DNA from: Tipula vernalis
Lineage: Eukaryota > Arthropoda > Insecta > Diptera > Tipulidae
Direction: 5' to 3'
Assembly: GCA_958295665.1 (NCBI GenBank)
Contig: OY282559.1
Coordinates: forward strand, 271,200,047-271,264,046
Length of the DNA stretch: 64,000 nucleotides
Made by a program: the position numbers and the translations under genes. Under the pieces are notes generated by a model, which saw nothing but the letters and a program-made list of their open reading frames with translations, was not told where the DNA came from and searched no databases. Below, one piece after another: positions 10,620-22,224 of this stretch. Each line of letters starts with the position of its first letter. Position 1 is the stretch's first letter.

Positions 10620-11310
10620 TTAAAATATTGAATAGTAACTTAGTGAAAGAACTCACTAAACAGCTTAAAGGCTCTTATAACTCGCTTATGTCACTACTCT
10701 GTTGTATATTCTGCCGTGGCTTGTTATGCACAGCAGAGTCTCATCGCATTCAATCAATGCAATGAAAGATTGTCATCGCTTGAGAATCCATGGACGTAAA
10801 TGGAAACTAAAATGGCCGCCGGCCTTGAATACCGGTCCAGTTTTGTTAGGATGTAACAGTTCGGATTTCAATGTAACACATTTTTTGCATCTCCTTAGGC
10901 TATGCCATCTTTAATACTTCGCCCTCAACTTTTGATTTTAGAGGTATTTTAACACCACAAATTTTTACGACCGCGTTTGGAAGATAAAAGCCTAACCTAT
11001 ACACGAGGTCACCAATGTTTAGCTATATTTGGTAGATTTGAACGACTCTCGTGTAGTAATGCATACAAAATAACCGCCGAAACGCTTTTTTGAGGTATAT
11101 CTTACTCGACCTGTCCCACGGCCTGGAGGATCAAGATGGTTTCATGCAGATATTTATCGTAATAGTACTACACGGTGGTGCATGCCACGTTTCGCTACGT
11201 TTACTTATTCAAAATGTACAAGCAATTTCATAGCGATGTGTGAATATTTCACTTGTAATTCAATAAACAAAACTGCTACTTAACCGGAATAGTGTGCTGG
11301 ATTACAAAAA
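10620..11310. other. No recognisable feature
   Basis: Mixed-composition sequence with many stops. Short open frames resemble no family I know. It lies between two transposon scraps and is probably decayed repeat. Confidence 0.4.
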
Positions 11311-11317
11311 CAAGCTG

Positions 11318-11500
11318 CTAGTGACAAACTGTACATCAGGCCCATAATCAAGTACGGATCACCAGCTTTGTACCACTTAATTTCATTAGTCCAGAGAACA
11401 CATAGAAAACAAAGTGCTTCGTCTTGTTTTCGATCCTGGCCACACCCGCCCAGGTACAGACAGACCTCAACCGCCTGTCTACATGAGATGGCTCAAGTAA
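11318..11500 (+). pseudogene. Non-LTR retrotransposon RT C-terminal scrap
   Basis: One frame reads KLYIRPIIKYGSPALYHL followed by ISLVQRTHRKQ. This fits the thumb-region pattern 'YK..IRPI..YG.P.W ... L...Q....R' found after the RT core in Jockey- and I-type elements. The frame is open for about 80 codons but no catalytic motifs remain. Confidence 0.5.
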
Positions 11501-11569
11501 GTTTAATCGGTAACTTTTCGGCTACTAACCATTATGAGCAACCGTCTAATTACCATGCGACTTCTTAAA

Positions 11570-13400
11570 CAACATCGCTCGCCAATACTGAACAGCTTGG
11601 CATATAGGAAAGTCCTTGCGCTTAGCATTATAATCTAGGATTAAATTAGTTTTAAGATAGTTGTAAGTTGTAAATACTGTAAATAATGGTTTTAAGATCA
11701 CAAAAAAAAATTACGAGGATATGTTCCTCATTATTCGTTTGTTGCAGTACACTTATGTTACGACTATTATAATACTAATCACAGATCTATATAAATCCAA
11801 ATGGTTACTATAGAAAAAAAATGTCAAAACAATACTGAACATACAATATGTAAATCAACTGAGGGCAGTGCTACAGCATCGAAATCGATATTGAATCGAA
11901 AAAGTTTTATTTCACAATAACGAGAATTTTATTGACGAATAAACGAATATATACAACTCAGAGGGTTCCAAGTCCAACTAGGGTCCACAATTTAGCAAAA
12001 ACAACTCTAACATTCAGACTCATTAAAATAATAACTTCCATCAATTACATAATTTTGAATTCAGTAGCACAAAGTTGGCTAATCTGTTAGATTAAAAACG
12101 AGGTCAATTAATCTTTATTGAACGTTACATAATCACCACACATTTATATTTTGTTTTACCTTCAAACAGCAAAATTTTGACTGTGGTCAACAAACTTTGG
12201 ATGAATGTTATGTGTTAATCTCACAATAATAACAACAATCGAAAATTCTGATGTATGTATGTAAGTACAGCTTGGTGCGTTGCCCCAAATGAAGGTACAA
12301 ATAACTACATTTAACCGACGAATAATAAATTTGATTAGACATCGCAGAAGTATTGGCGTACTTTTTTTTTGTTACCTTTTTCGTATATTGTTTATATGAT
12401 GGTGTACGTACTCTTGCCTCAAATTCAATTTTGCAAGTTAAATAAAAAAAAAAATCAATTTTGCTTTATTGTAATTTGCATAAAAATTTTAAATTTTGAC
12501 TTCGTTCGTAGACTTCATAATACTGTATATCATCAAAATTATAAATAAAAAAATAACTTTCACCTAATTTTGGAGTTACATTTTATTTGCCAAAGTAACC
12601 CAATTTCATTGATTTGGGTCGTTGACATTTTCATTCTTATTTGTATCTAATCAATTCCATAATACTATCTTATCTCAGGCACGGGTCTACTTAGTTCACT
12701 TACGCTTATACACTTAATTGAATGTTTTGTTGTCCAGCAATACCTGCCCCATTTTCTATAGATATAGTCCTATGTGAGAGATATACTCGTATAAATGGCA
12801 CAAATAATAAATATTAGTTGTTAAGTCTGGGACTTAAAATTATCCTAAACTATTTTCCTAAAAGTTTATAATATCAATCATATCTTTATTTACATTTCGA
12901 CATTACATTTGATTGACTAAATTCTCACGTCAATAAAAAAAAAAAAATATTAGATCACTGACTTTTGCATATTTGTACTATTGGTTTATTCTCGCGTTAT
13001 AAATTTCACTTTTTTTTTGTCTGTTTATTTTTTGGCTTATGCAATTATATCAAGGTTGTAAAGCAAAGTTAGTGTCGTTTTCTATCTCCATGAAAAAAGC
13101 AAAACCACCGTTACCTAAAATTAGAATTCCCACCAGGGTCCAATTCAACATTAGATCAGCAGGAAGAGACAGCGATATAATGATACAATTGTTCATTCTG
13201 CCTGGACTAAAGACTTCATCGGGGATAATTGGAGACGGCAGTAACGTAACTCCAAATTTCGAGCCCTCGCAAAATCGTTCTTACTTCTTATGAATAAGTA
13301 AAGCTTTTAGTTAAAAAACTTATTTCTTCTTATTCTCCAGCCTCGCATTTCGAGAGTAAGAAACAGCACGTGATCCTATTCAATGGCCTCAAACAAAACG
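11570..13400. other. AT-rich stretch without genes
   Basis: Homopolymer-rich AT sequence with frequent stops on both strands; no motif-bearing frame, no clear inverted or tandem structure. The 84-codon frame at 13,039 has no family resemblance and is judged chance. Confidence 0.5.
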
Positions 13401-13429
13401 AAATTTATTGCAGTCAACTCTATGACAAT

Positions 13430-14240
13430 TTCTAAATATTTCGATAAAGCATCACAAATTTCGAGTATAATATGTAAAATAGCAGTATCTTGAATATTCT
13501 AGAAAGTTCTCAAATATCGAAATATCTGCAAGTATGTAAAACCAAAGAAAATCCTAACGCGTTAATCACCGCCATGTACAATGTAAATAACTTAGACATT
13601 CTTTAATAATTTCGAGTAATTTAAGAAATTAGAGAAATATCGGAATCTCGAAAAATTAACTGAACATCATAAGGCTCAGATTTATTTGTATGTGTAACTC
13701 TGCAACTTCCCACAACTCAAAGCTAAGCGCAGAACATTGCAATCCCAAATTCGAATAAATATGAAAATCTTTAAAAATCTTCAAAAACTTAAGAAATGTA
13801 AAGCAAACCGCAGAACAATCTCGATTAACCCAGAAAAATTCGAATAATCTCTAAAGTATGTGAATCTCGATTGATCTCGAACAATTTCAATAATATCGAA
13901 AAATCTGGTAATTAATAAATAATTTCGGAAATCATGTAAAAATCTAGAAAACCCATGAAAATTTCGAAAAATTCGTGTAGGTACATATCGAATTATTTGT
14001 CAAGTAATTTAATGTTACTAATACTACTAGGGAAAATGCTACTAAGCAAGTTATGGCTAAGCTCAACAAAACGATATGCAATAATAATGGAACCCTTAAA
14101 ACAGTATCGCATAATTTCGCCTCAAAGAAGCTCGAGTAACATCGAACTATCAAATATACCCGACAGTCTCGAAAATATATCGGATAACGCATCCCATTTC
14201 CTTGTTATACTCCAATAATCTCGAGAAATTTTAAAAAGTA
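13430..14240. repeat. Degenerate TCGAA/TTTCGAA-rich repeat
   Basis: Variants of AATTTCGA, TCTCGAA and AATATCGAAAAAT recur every 15-30 bases across the block. The copies are too diverged for me to fix a unit length. A similar but weaker block occurs at 32,150-32,760. Confidence 0.55.
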
Positions 14241-14415
14241 ATCAAAAGATGAAATCCGAGGCAAGGGGATATGAAACAGGAGAATTTGAAATTTCTTTAT
14301 ATTTAAAATAGTTTTTCAAAATAAACCGGTTTTACCAGGTTTACCGGTAAATTAAGTTGTTATTTTCCGTTTACCGGTAGTAAAAAAGATTCGGTATAGA
14401 GAAACTATATCAATC

Positions 14416-14510
14416 ACATTCAATCTTTGTGAAATTCAACCATTTCTGATCAAAACTTGATTTGTAAATGGTTGAATTTGAAGTACAAAGAAAGATAAAG
14501 TTTGAATGCA
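14416..14510. repeat. Imperfect hairpin
   Basis: AAATTCAACCATTT at the left pairs with AAATGGTTGAATTT at the right across a loop of about 20 bases. The arms extend outward imperfectly (ATCTTTGT / ACAAAGA, CATTCAA / TTGAATG). Probably a fold-back element remnant. Confidence 0.5.
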
Positions 14511-14759
14511 AATCGTATATTACAAATAAATCAACCCAGCAAACATTAAAATCGTTAACGTTTGATGTCGAAAGCTTTAATGGAGTCAGATAACATGTAT
14601 AATTACTATGATATTTAACTTTAGCAACCGGGAAGAAATTGTTGGGCCTGTCTTAAGAAAATATTTAAAAGCAAAAGGAAAGATTTCTTGTTTCTCTAAA
14701 AGCTAGACCATCGCTTTCTCTTAAAAATTTCCTAGAAATATTCCGTTTTTACAAATTTG

Positions 14760-14913
14760 AGAGGGTGGTCTGCTTTAAGCTGCTTAATCTGAACTACCAT
14801 TTATCTGATCTTGACTATGAACTAATATTAGAACGCTTGATAAATCTCTTCGGCCCCAATAACCGTGGGCCCCCCGCGGCTGCGGATGCTGCTGGTACCT
14901 AGTTACGCCACTG
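14760..14913 (+). pseudogene. hAT-type transposon tail
   Basis: A frame reads LLNLNYHLSDLDYELILERL, resembling the C-terminal dimerisation helix of hAT transposases (the LS...DYE.LI..F pattern). It is followed by a GC-rich stretch and by the sequence that, reversed, reads CAGTGGCGTAACTAGG, a terminus common to hAT elements. The other end of the element is not visible. Confidence 0.45.
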
Positions 14914-15072
14914 GGAGATGGACACATTAAAGGTAATTCGAGTAATTATCGATCGAAAAAACGATATTTCGACAGTAGTACTAAACATCAAAATTACATT
15001 CCAGTGGCACTATTCTGATAATTCCCGGGGAACGGGGAATAATTTTTTTTACAGCAGTTATTCCCAGATATA

Positions 15073-16680
15073 GGGGAAGGAGGGGTAAGATAGCGAATCG
15101 GATAAGATGACGAATCGTTATTTCTTGAAATTTCCCATAGGTAGCACTATTTCATTCTTTTACATAGTATTGCGCATGCGTTCCATACGTTATAAAATAA
15201 AAATCCCCGAGAACAGACATTTTTTAGTTGTGATAAATCATTCTATGTGTTTACGTGCAAATTGGTTGTGAAACAAAAGGATAAGAAAATATAAAAACAT
15301 TTAAATCGGGTAAGTGCTATTGTTTTAATTTAATTTTTTTCTTAAATTGTGTGTTATTATAATGTGTAAATTAATAACTAAACTTGGAAGATATTTTTAG
15401 TAAATATATTTTCAAGCTTAAACTTTAAAAAATGGCGGGTCGGCTAAGTTGACGAATTCACTAAGCGGACAAAATGACGAACTCGTCATCTTACCCGACC
15501 TGTTCATAAATTATTTTGATGGTTTTGTAAATTGTATTTGTAGTGTGACATGCGTAAAATATATGAAAGGAAAACAAATAGGCAGGGGTGGTCTCGTGAA
15601 TCGATGACCGCTGCTATGAAACAAGTGAAAGAAGGTGCTGCAGTAAATGCAATGGCTAAAAAATACAATTTGCACAATGCCGCCGAAATTTATGCCAACC
15701 ACCCCAAAGAGGCAGAACCACCGTTACTCACAAACAATATCGAGTTAGTCCAAATTAGTTCAGCAGCTGAACTCAACGTAGCTGGGTCATCTCATGAGCT
15801 AGCCCACGGTAATTCAGCTGACATAAATCGTGGTATAGCTGGGCCATCTTATAAATCACCTTTTGCTCTGCCTCCATTACCCCGTGCAGCTCCTAAACAA
15901 TGAAGGCAGAGGAAAAAGTTGCCGTCTTTGCACATTACGGGTACCCCAGTCAAAAATGCTTTGGAAGTTAGAAAAGCGGACAATGAAGCCAAAGAACAAA
16001 GGAAAATACAAAACCAAAAGAAAAAAGCAGAAAACAAGATAAAAAAAGCGGAAAGGAGTGTAGTACATAAAAGTCATAGACATAAGAGTATTTACGTTTC
16101 CAATAATGAGGAATCCTCAGATTCCTCAATATCAGTCAACTATTTCGAATCAGATGATGACAATGACACTGATGTTATCGTGGAACACGACCTTTGTCTG
16201 GTGTGCAATGATTCTGGCAAACGTGAGACCTGGTTCGAGTGTTCAATAACCCAGAAATGGGCTCATGCCGCAAGTAGTGGACTTACTCTGGCAGAGGCAA
16301 AATCCAAATCGTACGTGTGCGACTTCTGTTAAGACATTATTTTTATAGCTTAAGTTATTTGTGAAATTTTGTAGAAATACTTTGAAATATATTATTTTAT
16401 TTTGATTGTCTTGGTTTTCTTTGATTTCTTATTCGTCGTCATCTTACCCACCTGGTGAAGTCATCTTACCCGCTTATGAGGACAAGATGGCGAATTTGAT
16501 ATCAAGTTACAAAAGCTTAAAAAACTTGTAAACTGTTAAAGTTACGATACCTAGAAAATTTGTAGTGGAAAGTAAAACTACAACGAATACCAATATTAAC
16601 AAACCAAGGTATTAGCACACACACATGAAAAGAAAAAACAGTAAAATAGCTTACTATCGTTATCTTGCCCCACCCTCCCC
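15073..16680 (+). mobile_element. pogo-type (Tc1/mariner superfamily) element, internally deleted
   Basis: Terminal inverted repeats GGGGAAGGAGGGGTAAGAT (left) and GGGGAGGGTGGGGCAAGAT (right, reversed) are flanked by TA on both sides. Subterminal copies of AAGATGACGAA and GTCATCTTACCC occur inward of both ends, likely transposase binding sites. It carries a shortened transposase frame at 15,550-16,332 and sits inside the CAG-flanked element. Confidence 0.8.
15550..16332 (+). pseudogene. pogo-like transposase: HTH fused to PHD-like tail, DDE core missing
   Basis: Residues 1-45 (RKIYERKTNRQGWSRE...AMAKKYNLH) are a psq/CENP-B-type DNA-binding helix-turn-helix. The usual roughly 300-residue DDE catalytic domain is absent. 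The frame then continues through a Pro-rich segment and a Lys/Glu-rich basic helix. It ends with a PHD-like zinc motif (CLVCND...WFEC...KWAHA...YVCDFC) typical of insect pogo-like transposases. A single TGA at 15,901-15,903 interrupts the otherwise continuous frame (about 260 codons). So the deletion kept the frame but removed catalysis. Such a product could only bind DNA; a host role is speculation. Confidence 0.8.
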
Positions 16681-17433
16681 TACTATACATATTTTCAACT
16701 TTTAATTCCCCATTTTCCTAAAGTAGTATAAGTCTTATTTATTACAATACTATCTTTAAAATTATTAGGTAATTTAACCCTTACAAACAATATTCATATT
16801 ATTAATTATTAATATCATAAATCTATTCCCCATCAATTCTTTCATAAAATCGGTGTGGAAAAACAAACGTCAAAACTGCTGTAATTGGGAATAATTTTTT
16901 CCCAATAAAAAATCTTTCCCAAACACTAGACTACACTTTGAGGAAAAGGGAATAATACTGCAACAAAATTTAAAATTTCTATTCCTCGGGAATTACCAGA
17001 ATAGGGCCACAGGAGAAGCAATCATCTCAGGCAAACATTATATAATTTCAAGTTAGCCATCTTTGTCCAGAAACTTCAGGTGGTTCTATCAAAATTCAAG
17101 ATGTTGATCGAACCAAAAGAATGACACCGACCTACCCAAAATCATATCCCTATTCAGTCAGCGCATGAGATGAGAGGTAGAAAAACAAATTGCTTTACTT
17201 TTAATATTGTAGATGGAATCGTAATGCCTTCCCAGGGCCCATGCAACTGCCTATAACGCGTCGTTATATATATTTGGAAATTTTCGTCGGCGCACAATTT
17301 AGATAAATAAAACTCACGAATTGTGTGTATAAATTATTGTATAATTTTATGATATTTATTTACACTACCACAATGAAATTAATTTAGCCACACAATAGTT
17401 TTTTAATTTGTTTTATTTATTCTAGTTTACAAT

Positions 17434-18324
17434 TTAGTTTTTTTTATTTAATTTAATTCTCAGCTGAACATAGGAAATGTTGGAATTCCTTCCATTAATT
17501 GACACGATGAAGTGATTTCGCAGTCGACGTATAACTTTATACGGACCTTCGTATGAAGGAGATAATCCCGTGCGAACCTTGTCTGTTCTAATGAAAACAA
17601 AATCGCAGCTGTCGAGCGATTTCGGAACAAAAATGTCATCTTGTTTGGATTGACAAGTTGCTTTGGGTACAAGGTTCTGCATGGTTTGTCGCAGTTGGTC
17701 GATGACTGTGTCGGCAGTTGGGAGTGGTGGAAGAGGATTATCGATGAAGAACTCACCGGGTAGCTTGATGGTTTGTCCATAAACCATTTCGGCTGGTGAG
17801 CACTTCAGATCTTCTTTAACCGCTCGAATTCCAAGTAGGATGATTGGTATTTCCGAACTCCAATGCCGATGGAAGCGTTCGACCATGCCAATTGGCTTGC
17901 CGATGGTGGCCCTTGTACGTATACGATGTGATCCGAGGAGATTCGTTAACTCTGAGAAAAGTTTGGACTCGAATTGTGTTCCTTGATCAGTTGTGATGTG
18001 AAGGGAAACACCGAATCAGGACACGTAATCGTTGACAAATGCAGTGGCAATGGTTGTAGCTGACATATTGGTCATGCAGTATGCTTCGGGACAGCGAGTG
18101 AAGCGATCGACACAGGTAAGTAAGTATGAATATCCATTAGATGGAGGAAGTGGACCTACGATATCTAAGTGGATGTGCTCGAATCGACCAGGCGGAATCT
18201 CGAATTGTCCATGAGGTGATTTAGTGTGCCGTTGAAATTTGGCACGTTGGCAAGATAAACAAGACTGAGCCCAATTTCCTACGTCTTTGTTTATGTTAGC
18301 CCAAAAATAGCGAGCAGTAATCAA
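17434..18324 (-). pseudogene. Ty3 element 2 integrase
   Basis: Frame 18,324-18,016 gives the zinc-binding cysteines (CLSCQRAKF) and the core start (HLDIVGPLPPSNGYSYLLTC, RFTRCPEAY). Reading past a frame break at about 18,000 gives TDQGTQFESKLFSEL with the second catalytic Asp. Frame 17,886-17,434 starts at MVERFHR with the catalytic Glu, skips a short stretch, and ends with a GPY-type C-terminal region (SPSYEGPYKVIRRLRNHFIV). All three acidic residues can be found but not in one frame. Confidence 0.85.
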
Positions 18325-18516
18325 TTTTCGAGTTGCACGGACTCCAGGATGCGAAATGTTATGTAATGTGTCGAAAATAGTTCAACGTAGTGTATCTGCG
18401 ATGTATGGGCGATTGTACCCAGTAGATGTTTCGCAGACGATTTCGAGGCCAGGCAGTTTGAAAAGCTCTAGTTTCATTGATGAACTAGTGTGACATTCGG
18501 AACCAGAAAGTAAATT

Positions 18517-19739
18517 TTAAAGTTCTAAGTCAGCTTTTTGGGTGTTTGCGATTTGGTTTAAGTCGATGTGTGTTTCGACTGCGGCCGTTTCGTTGTCGGT
18601 TGTGCGGGATAGTGTGTCCGCGACAAAGTTGTCATGTCTGTGAACATGTTGGATGTCCGTTGTAAATTGACTAATATAATCCAAGTGGCGAGACTGCCTT
18701 GGATTACGTTCAGTTTTTGACTGAATTACTCGTATCAGAGGCTTGTGGTCGGTATATATTGTGAAGTCCCGACCCTTAACAAAATATCTGAAGTATTTGA
18801 TTGCCAGATATATTGCGAGTAATTCCCGGTCGAATGTGGAATATTTCTTTTCGGCAACCGAAAATTTTTTTGAAAAGAATCCCAGTGGTTCCCAACACTC
18901 GTCATTGTACTGTTGCAGTACAGCACCGACAGCACTGGTGGATGCGTCTGTGGCTATGCTGAGCTTTGAGTCGCTCAGTGGGTTGGCCAGAAGTGTTATC
19001 CGGGCCAATTCAGCCTTTAGTGACGTGAATGCTTGTTGGTATTCGTCGGGCCAAGAGAAGTTCTTGGCTGTCTTGGAATTTTTGAGTAAAGCTGCCAAGT
19101 GGCTGTGAATTGGTGCGAGTGTTTCAGCGAGTTTTGGTATGAATCGGTGGTAGTAGTTTACCATACCGACGAATCGCTGAATACTTTTGATTGATGTTGG
19201 AGCTGGGAATTCCCTAATGGCGTTAATTCGTTCTTCAGACGGCAGAATGCGCCAAAGACGCATTTTGAGCTATTGATATGAACATCAAACTGTGTTAACT
19301 TGTGGAAGAGTTGTTCCAAGTGTAGTTTGTGTTGTTCCCCAGAATGTGAAGTCACAAGAATGTCGTCAATGTAGACGAACACGAAGTCTAAATCACGAAA
19401 GGCTTCGTTCATGAAAAGCTGAAACGTTTGAGCGGCATTGCGTAGACCGAATGGCATTCGGGTGAATTCGAATTGGCCAAACGGTGTTGTGATCGCCGTT
19501 TTGTGAACGTCTTCAGGTGCGACGGGAATTAAATGGTAAGCCCTGACAAGATCTATTTTTGAAAAAATTTTGCATCCATGCAAGTGCATGGAGTAATTTT
19601 GAATGTGGGGTATCGGATAACGATCAGGTGTTGTGATCATGTTTAGTCGACGATAATCCCCACATGGTCGCCAATCGTGATCTTTCTTTTTTACCATATG
19701 TAGAGTGGACAAGAGACGGGAGATGCAGATGGCCGGCAA
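18517..19739 (-). pseudogene. Ty3 element 2 reverse transcriptase and RNase H
   Basis: Frame 19,739-19,158 has [48 protein letters not shown] and the catalytic motif YIDD ([10 protein letters not shown]). Frame 19,263-18,517 continues with [13 protein letters not shown] and RNase H (IATDASTSAVGAVLQQ, FDRELLAIYLAIKYF, IYTDHKPLIRV, RHDNFVADTLSR). A frameshift lies near 19,260 in the Cys-rich SSKCVFGAF segment. Otherwise the catalytic residues are kept. Confidence 0.88.
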
Positions 19740-19866
19740 ATCCCTAATTCCACCATGTGCTGGAATTCTGTACGTGCGGCTTTATGGCGGACCTGATCTA
19801 GTCTACGTGGTCTTGATACCGGCAGATGGCCTGCCGTGACAATGTGGTGGACCACGTTGTGTCGAA

Positions 19867-20223
19867 CTAGTAAGTTATAGTTCGGCTCTGCTGTGAGTGA
19901 AGAAAATTGAGCAGGTTGCTGTAACCATTGTTGATTGAATAATGAATCGGGGTCGGTGTGTCGACTCGAACCATTGTGGCATTGATTGACAGCTTTGTCT
20001 CTGAATCATCCAGCCGTTTATTCTTGAGGTCAACAAGTAGTCCGAATTTGTACAGGAAATCGGCGCCAATGATCGGACGATTCACAGCAGCTAAGATGAA
20101 AGCATGCGTGAAGGTTCGTTTGAGTCCGATGTTCACTTGAAGCAATTTTGTGCCATAAGTGTTGATTGTTGTGCCATTGGCTGCTGATAAAACTAGATCA
20201 GTAGATTTTTGATTGAAGAGCAT
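19867..20223 (-). pseudogene. Ty3 element 2 aspartic protease
   Basis: Frame reads LVLSAANGTTINTYGT, then FILAAVNRPIIGADFLYKFGLLVDLKN, the C-terminal half of the retropepsin fold in CsRn1-like elements. The active-site segment is upstream in a different frame (about 20,280-20,255: FLIDTGAELSVIP read on the minus strand), so a frameshift separates the halves. Confidence 0.75.
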
Positions 20224-20639
20224 TGTTTTGGCGAATGTTTTGACTGGGATGACCGAAAGTTCCGCGCCAGTGTCTATGAGAAACGTCAGGTGATTTATTT
20301 GGTCGTGTAAAAATAGTCGGATTGAACGATGGGTGGCTGACTCTACCCGTGTGTTTGGGAGTTTTATAGAGCTGCGTCCACATCCATGCCAGCTGTGGAT
20401 GTTGACTGGCCGAATTTACAAGGCCGTCTGCAATTGTTTGCAGCTGCGCCGAATTTTTCGTGATAGTAGCACACGCCTTGTTGGCGGTTGTTGCTGGGGC
20501 TGCGGTAAGTTGATCCGCTGCGATTTCTGGAACGCGACGTGGATCGTCGGTCCCTCGATCGGCTTCGACTATTTGTTGAAAATTGATTAATTTTTGTCTC
20601 AAGCCGGGATATGCGGTCTCCTAATGTGTTTGACGCGAA

Positions 20640-21640
20640 TGTGCTCGACGAGGTCCGATGATCCTCGCCGCGATCCGGATTCGATTTTTCATTTGAAATA
20701 ATTTTGCACCATCATTTTTAATTGATTTAATACTGTGCTAAGAGTGCACATGCGTGCAACGTAAAATCCGAGACGAGACTAATTTTATTTTTATTTTATT
20801 TTTGTCTTGTCCGTCGTTGTCTGGAAACTGGAAGAGATAGTAGTTCAGTTGTCCGTTTATGTATTGGGTGTTTCCGTTTTGTATTTCTTTCTGTTCGCGT
20901 TTTGTTCTGACCGTATGGCGGCGAACGCGTGTGCAAATGCGTGAACCGCCACATGCCAAATAAATAGTTCAAAAAAATATTGGACGTTTCAGGCACAAAG
21001 AAATATATTACGTTATTCATACAGTATTTGTGAATTTTTCGAGATACGAAGTTAGTTTTTTTGAGTTACTTATTAAAAAAAAGCAAATTGCAGTTCCTAT
21101 GATTTAAGTAGTTACATTTTATCTGGCGTTTGGCGAGTTCATAAAAAGAATCGATCTTGGGGAGCGAAACTACCATCAAAAATGTAATAATTATTTATAT
21201 TTAAATAAACGGATCGACAGGTAGCGTTTCAATTTGCTGAGTATTCAAATTTTTTTCAATTAATGAAATAATTCAGCTTCTTTCAGTACTGGGGGAAACA
21301 AGTTTCCTGCATAAAATGCCAATTAATGCTATGAGTAATTAGCCATAAATGAACAATAAAATATCAACACTTCTTACTTTTTACACTCTGGCTTATGTAC
21401 TCGTACTCTTCACTGTATGGCGTGCCATTTTTGGTTACTTCCCGCAGGTGATAAAAGGGTGCTGGAAGAGAACAGTTTCTGTCATAGCACTTAAAACTCG
21501 TTACTTACGGTTTTCTTTTTAGTATATCATCTATTTATTATTATTATTATTGGAGGGCCATGCGGACGATTAGCCACTTCGCACTGCGACCTAAAAGATC
21601 TATTGTGCTGGACCCTGCTTAATTATCAGTCCAGTCAATA
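20640..21640. other. No gene seen
   Basis: Flank of Ty3 element 2, possibly including its eroded 5' end, then AT-rich sequence. Open frames at 20,738-21,020 overlap each other in alternative frames and match no family. Confidence 0.4.
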
Positions 21641-22220
21641 TTCAGGTTCGAACGAACCTGACAATACTGCCTCCCGGTACGTGATACATACTATCTGGGC
21701 TTATTTCTCTCCCTCCTAGATGTTTACTACAGCATGTAGTTCCACTAGGAAGATGGTAGCATTGGAGCCCGAGGACCTCGAGAGGGTTGTCCCACTCCCG
21801 TATATTCCTGCTCCTGCCCCGTATTCCGTTTGATTTTACTCTTACAAGTTGCTGGAAATTGTAAATCGCCTGTAGGTCACCCAGCTTTACTACAGGAAGG
21901 CTAAATAAAACTGGAGGGTGCCTGGTATTCAGAGTCCGCATATTTTGGACTGATTAACCTATCAGCCATTCATCCATCGGCATATGCTGTTCCACCTTAG
22001 ATTAGGGTTTTTTCTCAAGGTTTTCTCCTTTAGCGCGGTACTTTAGCCTGTGCCAAATGGCCAAAAATGTGCCAAATGGCCTTTGTTGCCAGAGGTTGCC
22101 ACGAGGAGGCAGCACATACACTTGCGAATTGTGAACAGGTTACCCATTACACAATTATACCCATCACGCAGCTGCCTAATGACAAGACCTGAACAGCTCA
22201 CGCGATGCGCACGCTACTGG
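21640..22220. other. Unassigned repeat-like sequence
   Basis: Starts with a short (TTA)n run at about 21,537, then sequence of higher GC than its surroundings. A 99-codon minus frame (21,941-21,642) has no motif I recognise. It adjoins a BEL/Pao remnant and could be part of it. Confidence 0.35.
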
Positions 22221-22224
22221 AAGG

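Larger units (their letters stand above)
15005..17009. mobile_element. Inverted-repeat element with CAG target duplication
   Basis: The left terminus TGGCACTATTCTGATAATTC and the right terminus (reversed) TGGCCCTATTCTGGTAATTC are inverted copies flanked by CAG on both sides (15,002-15,004 and 17,010-17,012). Inner copies of GGGAATAATTTTTT occur near both ends. No transposase of its own is seen: the middle is filled by a pogo-type element. A 3-bp duplication is compatible with PIF/Harbinger-like transposition, but this is not proven. Termini resemble those at 40,135, 40,567 and 56,064. Confidence 0.75.
17434..20640 (-). mobile_element. Second degenerate Ty3-type element (CsRn1-like)
   Basis: Protease, RT, RNase H and integrase are laid out in order on the minus strand, with frame breaks. 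Only a short Ala/Thr-rich gag-side segment is left. I looked for matching LTRs at 17,215-17,433 and 20,640-21,020 and found no convincing repeat, so the element is probably truncated at one or both ends. It is a different family from the copy at 5.4-9.5 kb: motifs are similar but the sequences clearly differ. Confidence 0.8.

Noticed and set aside
13039..13293. 84-codon frame as a small gene
   Set aside because: No homology pattern, no neighbours, composition like the surrounding AT-rich DNA.
17215..21020. LTR pair for the second Ty3 element
   Set aside because: Compared both flanks by eye and found no direct repeat; likely truncated.
21642..21941. 99-codon minus-strand frame as a gene
   Set aside because: No recognisable motif and no splice or neighbour support; adjoins a BEL/Pao remnant.
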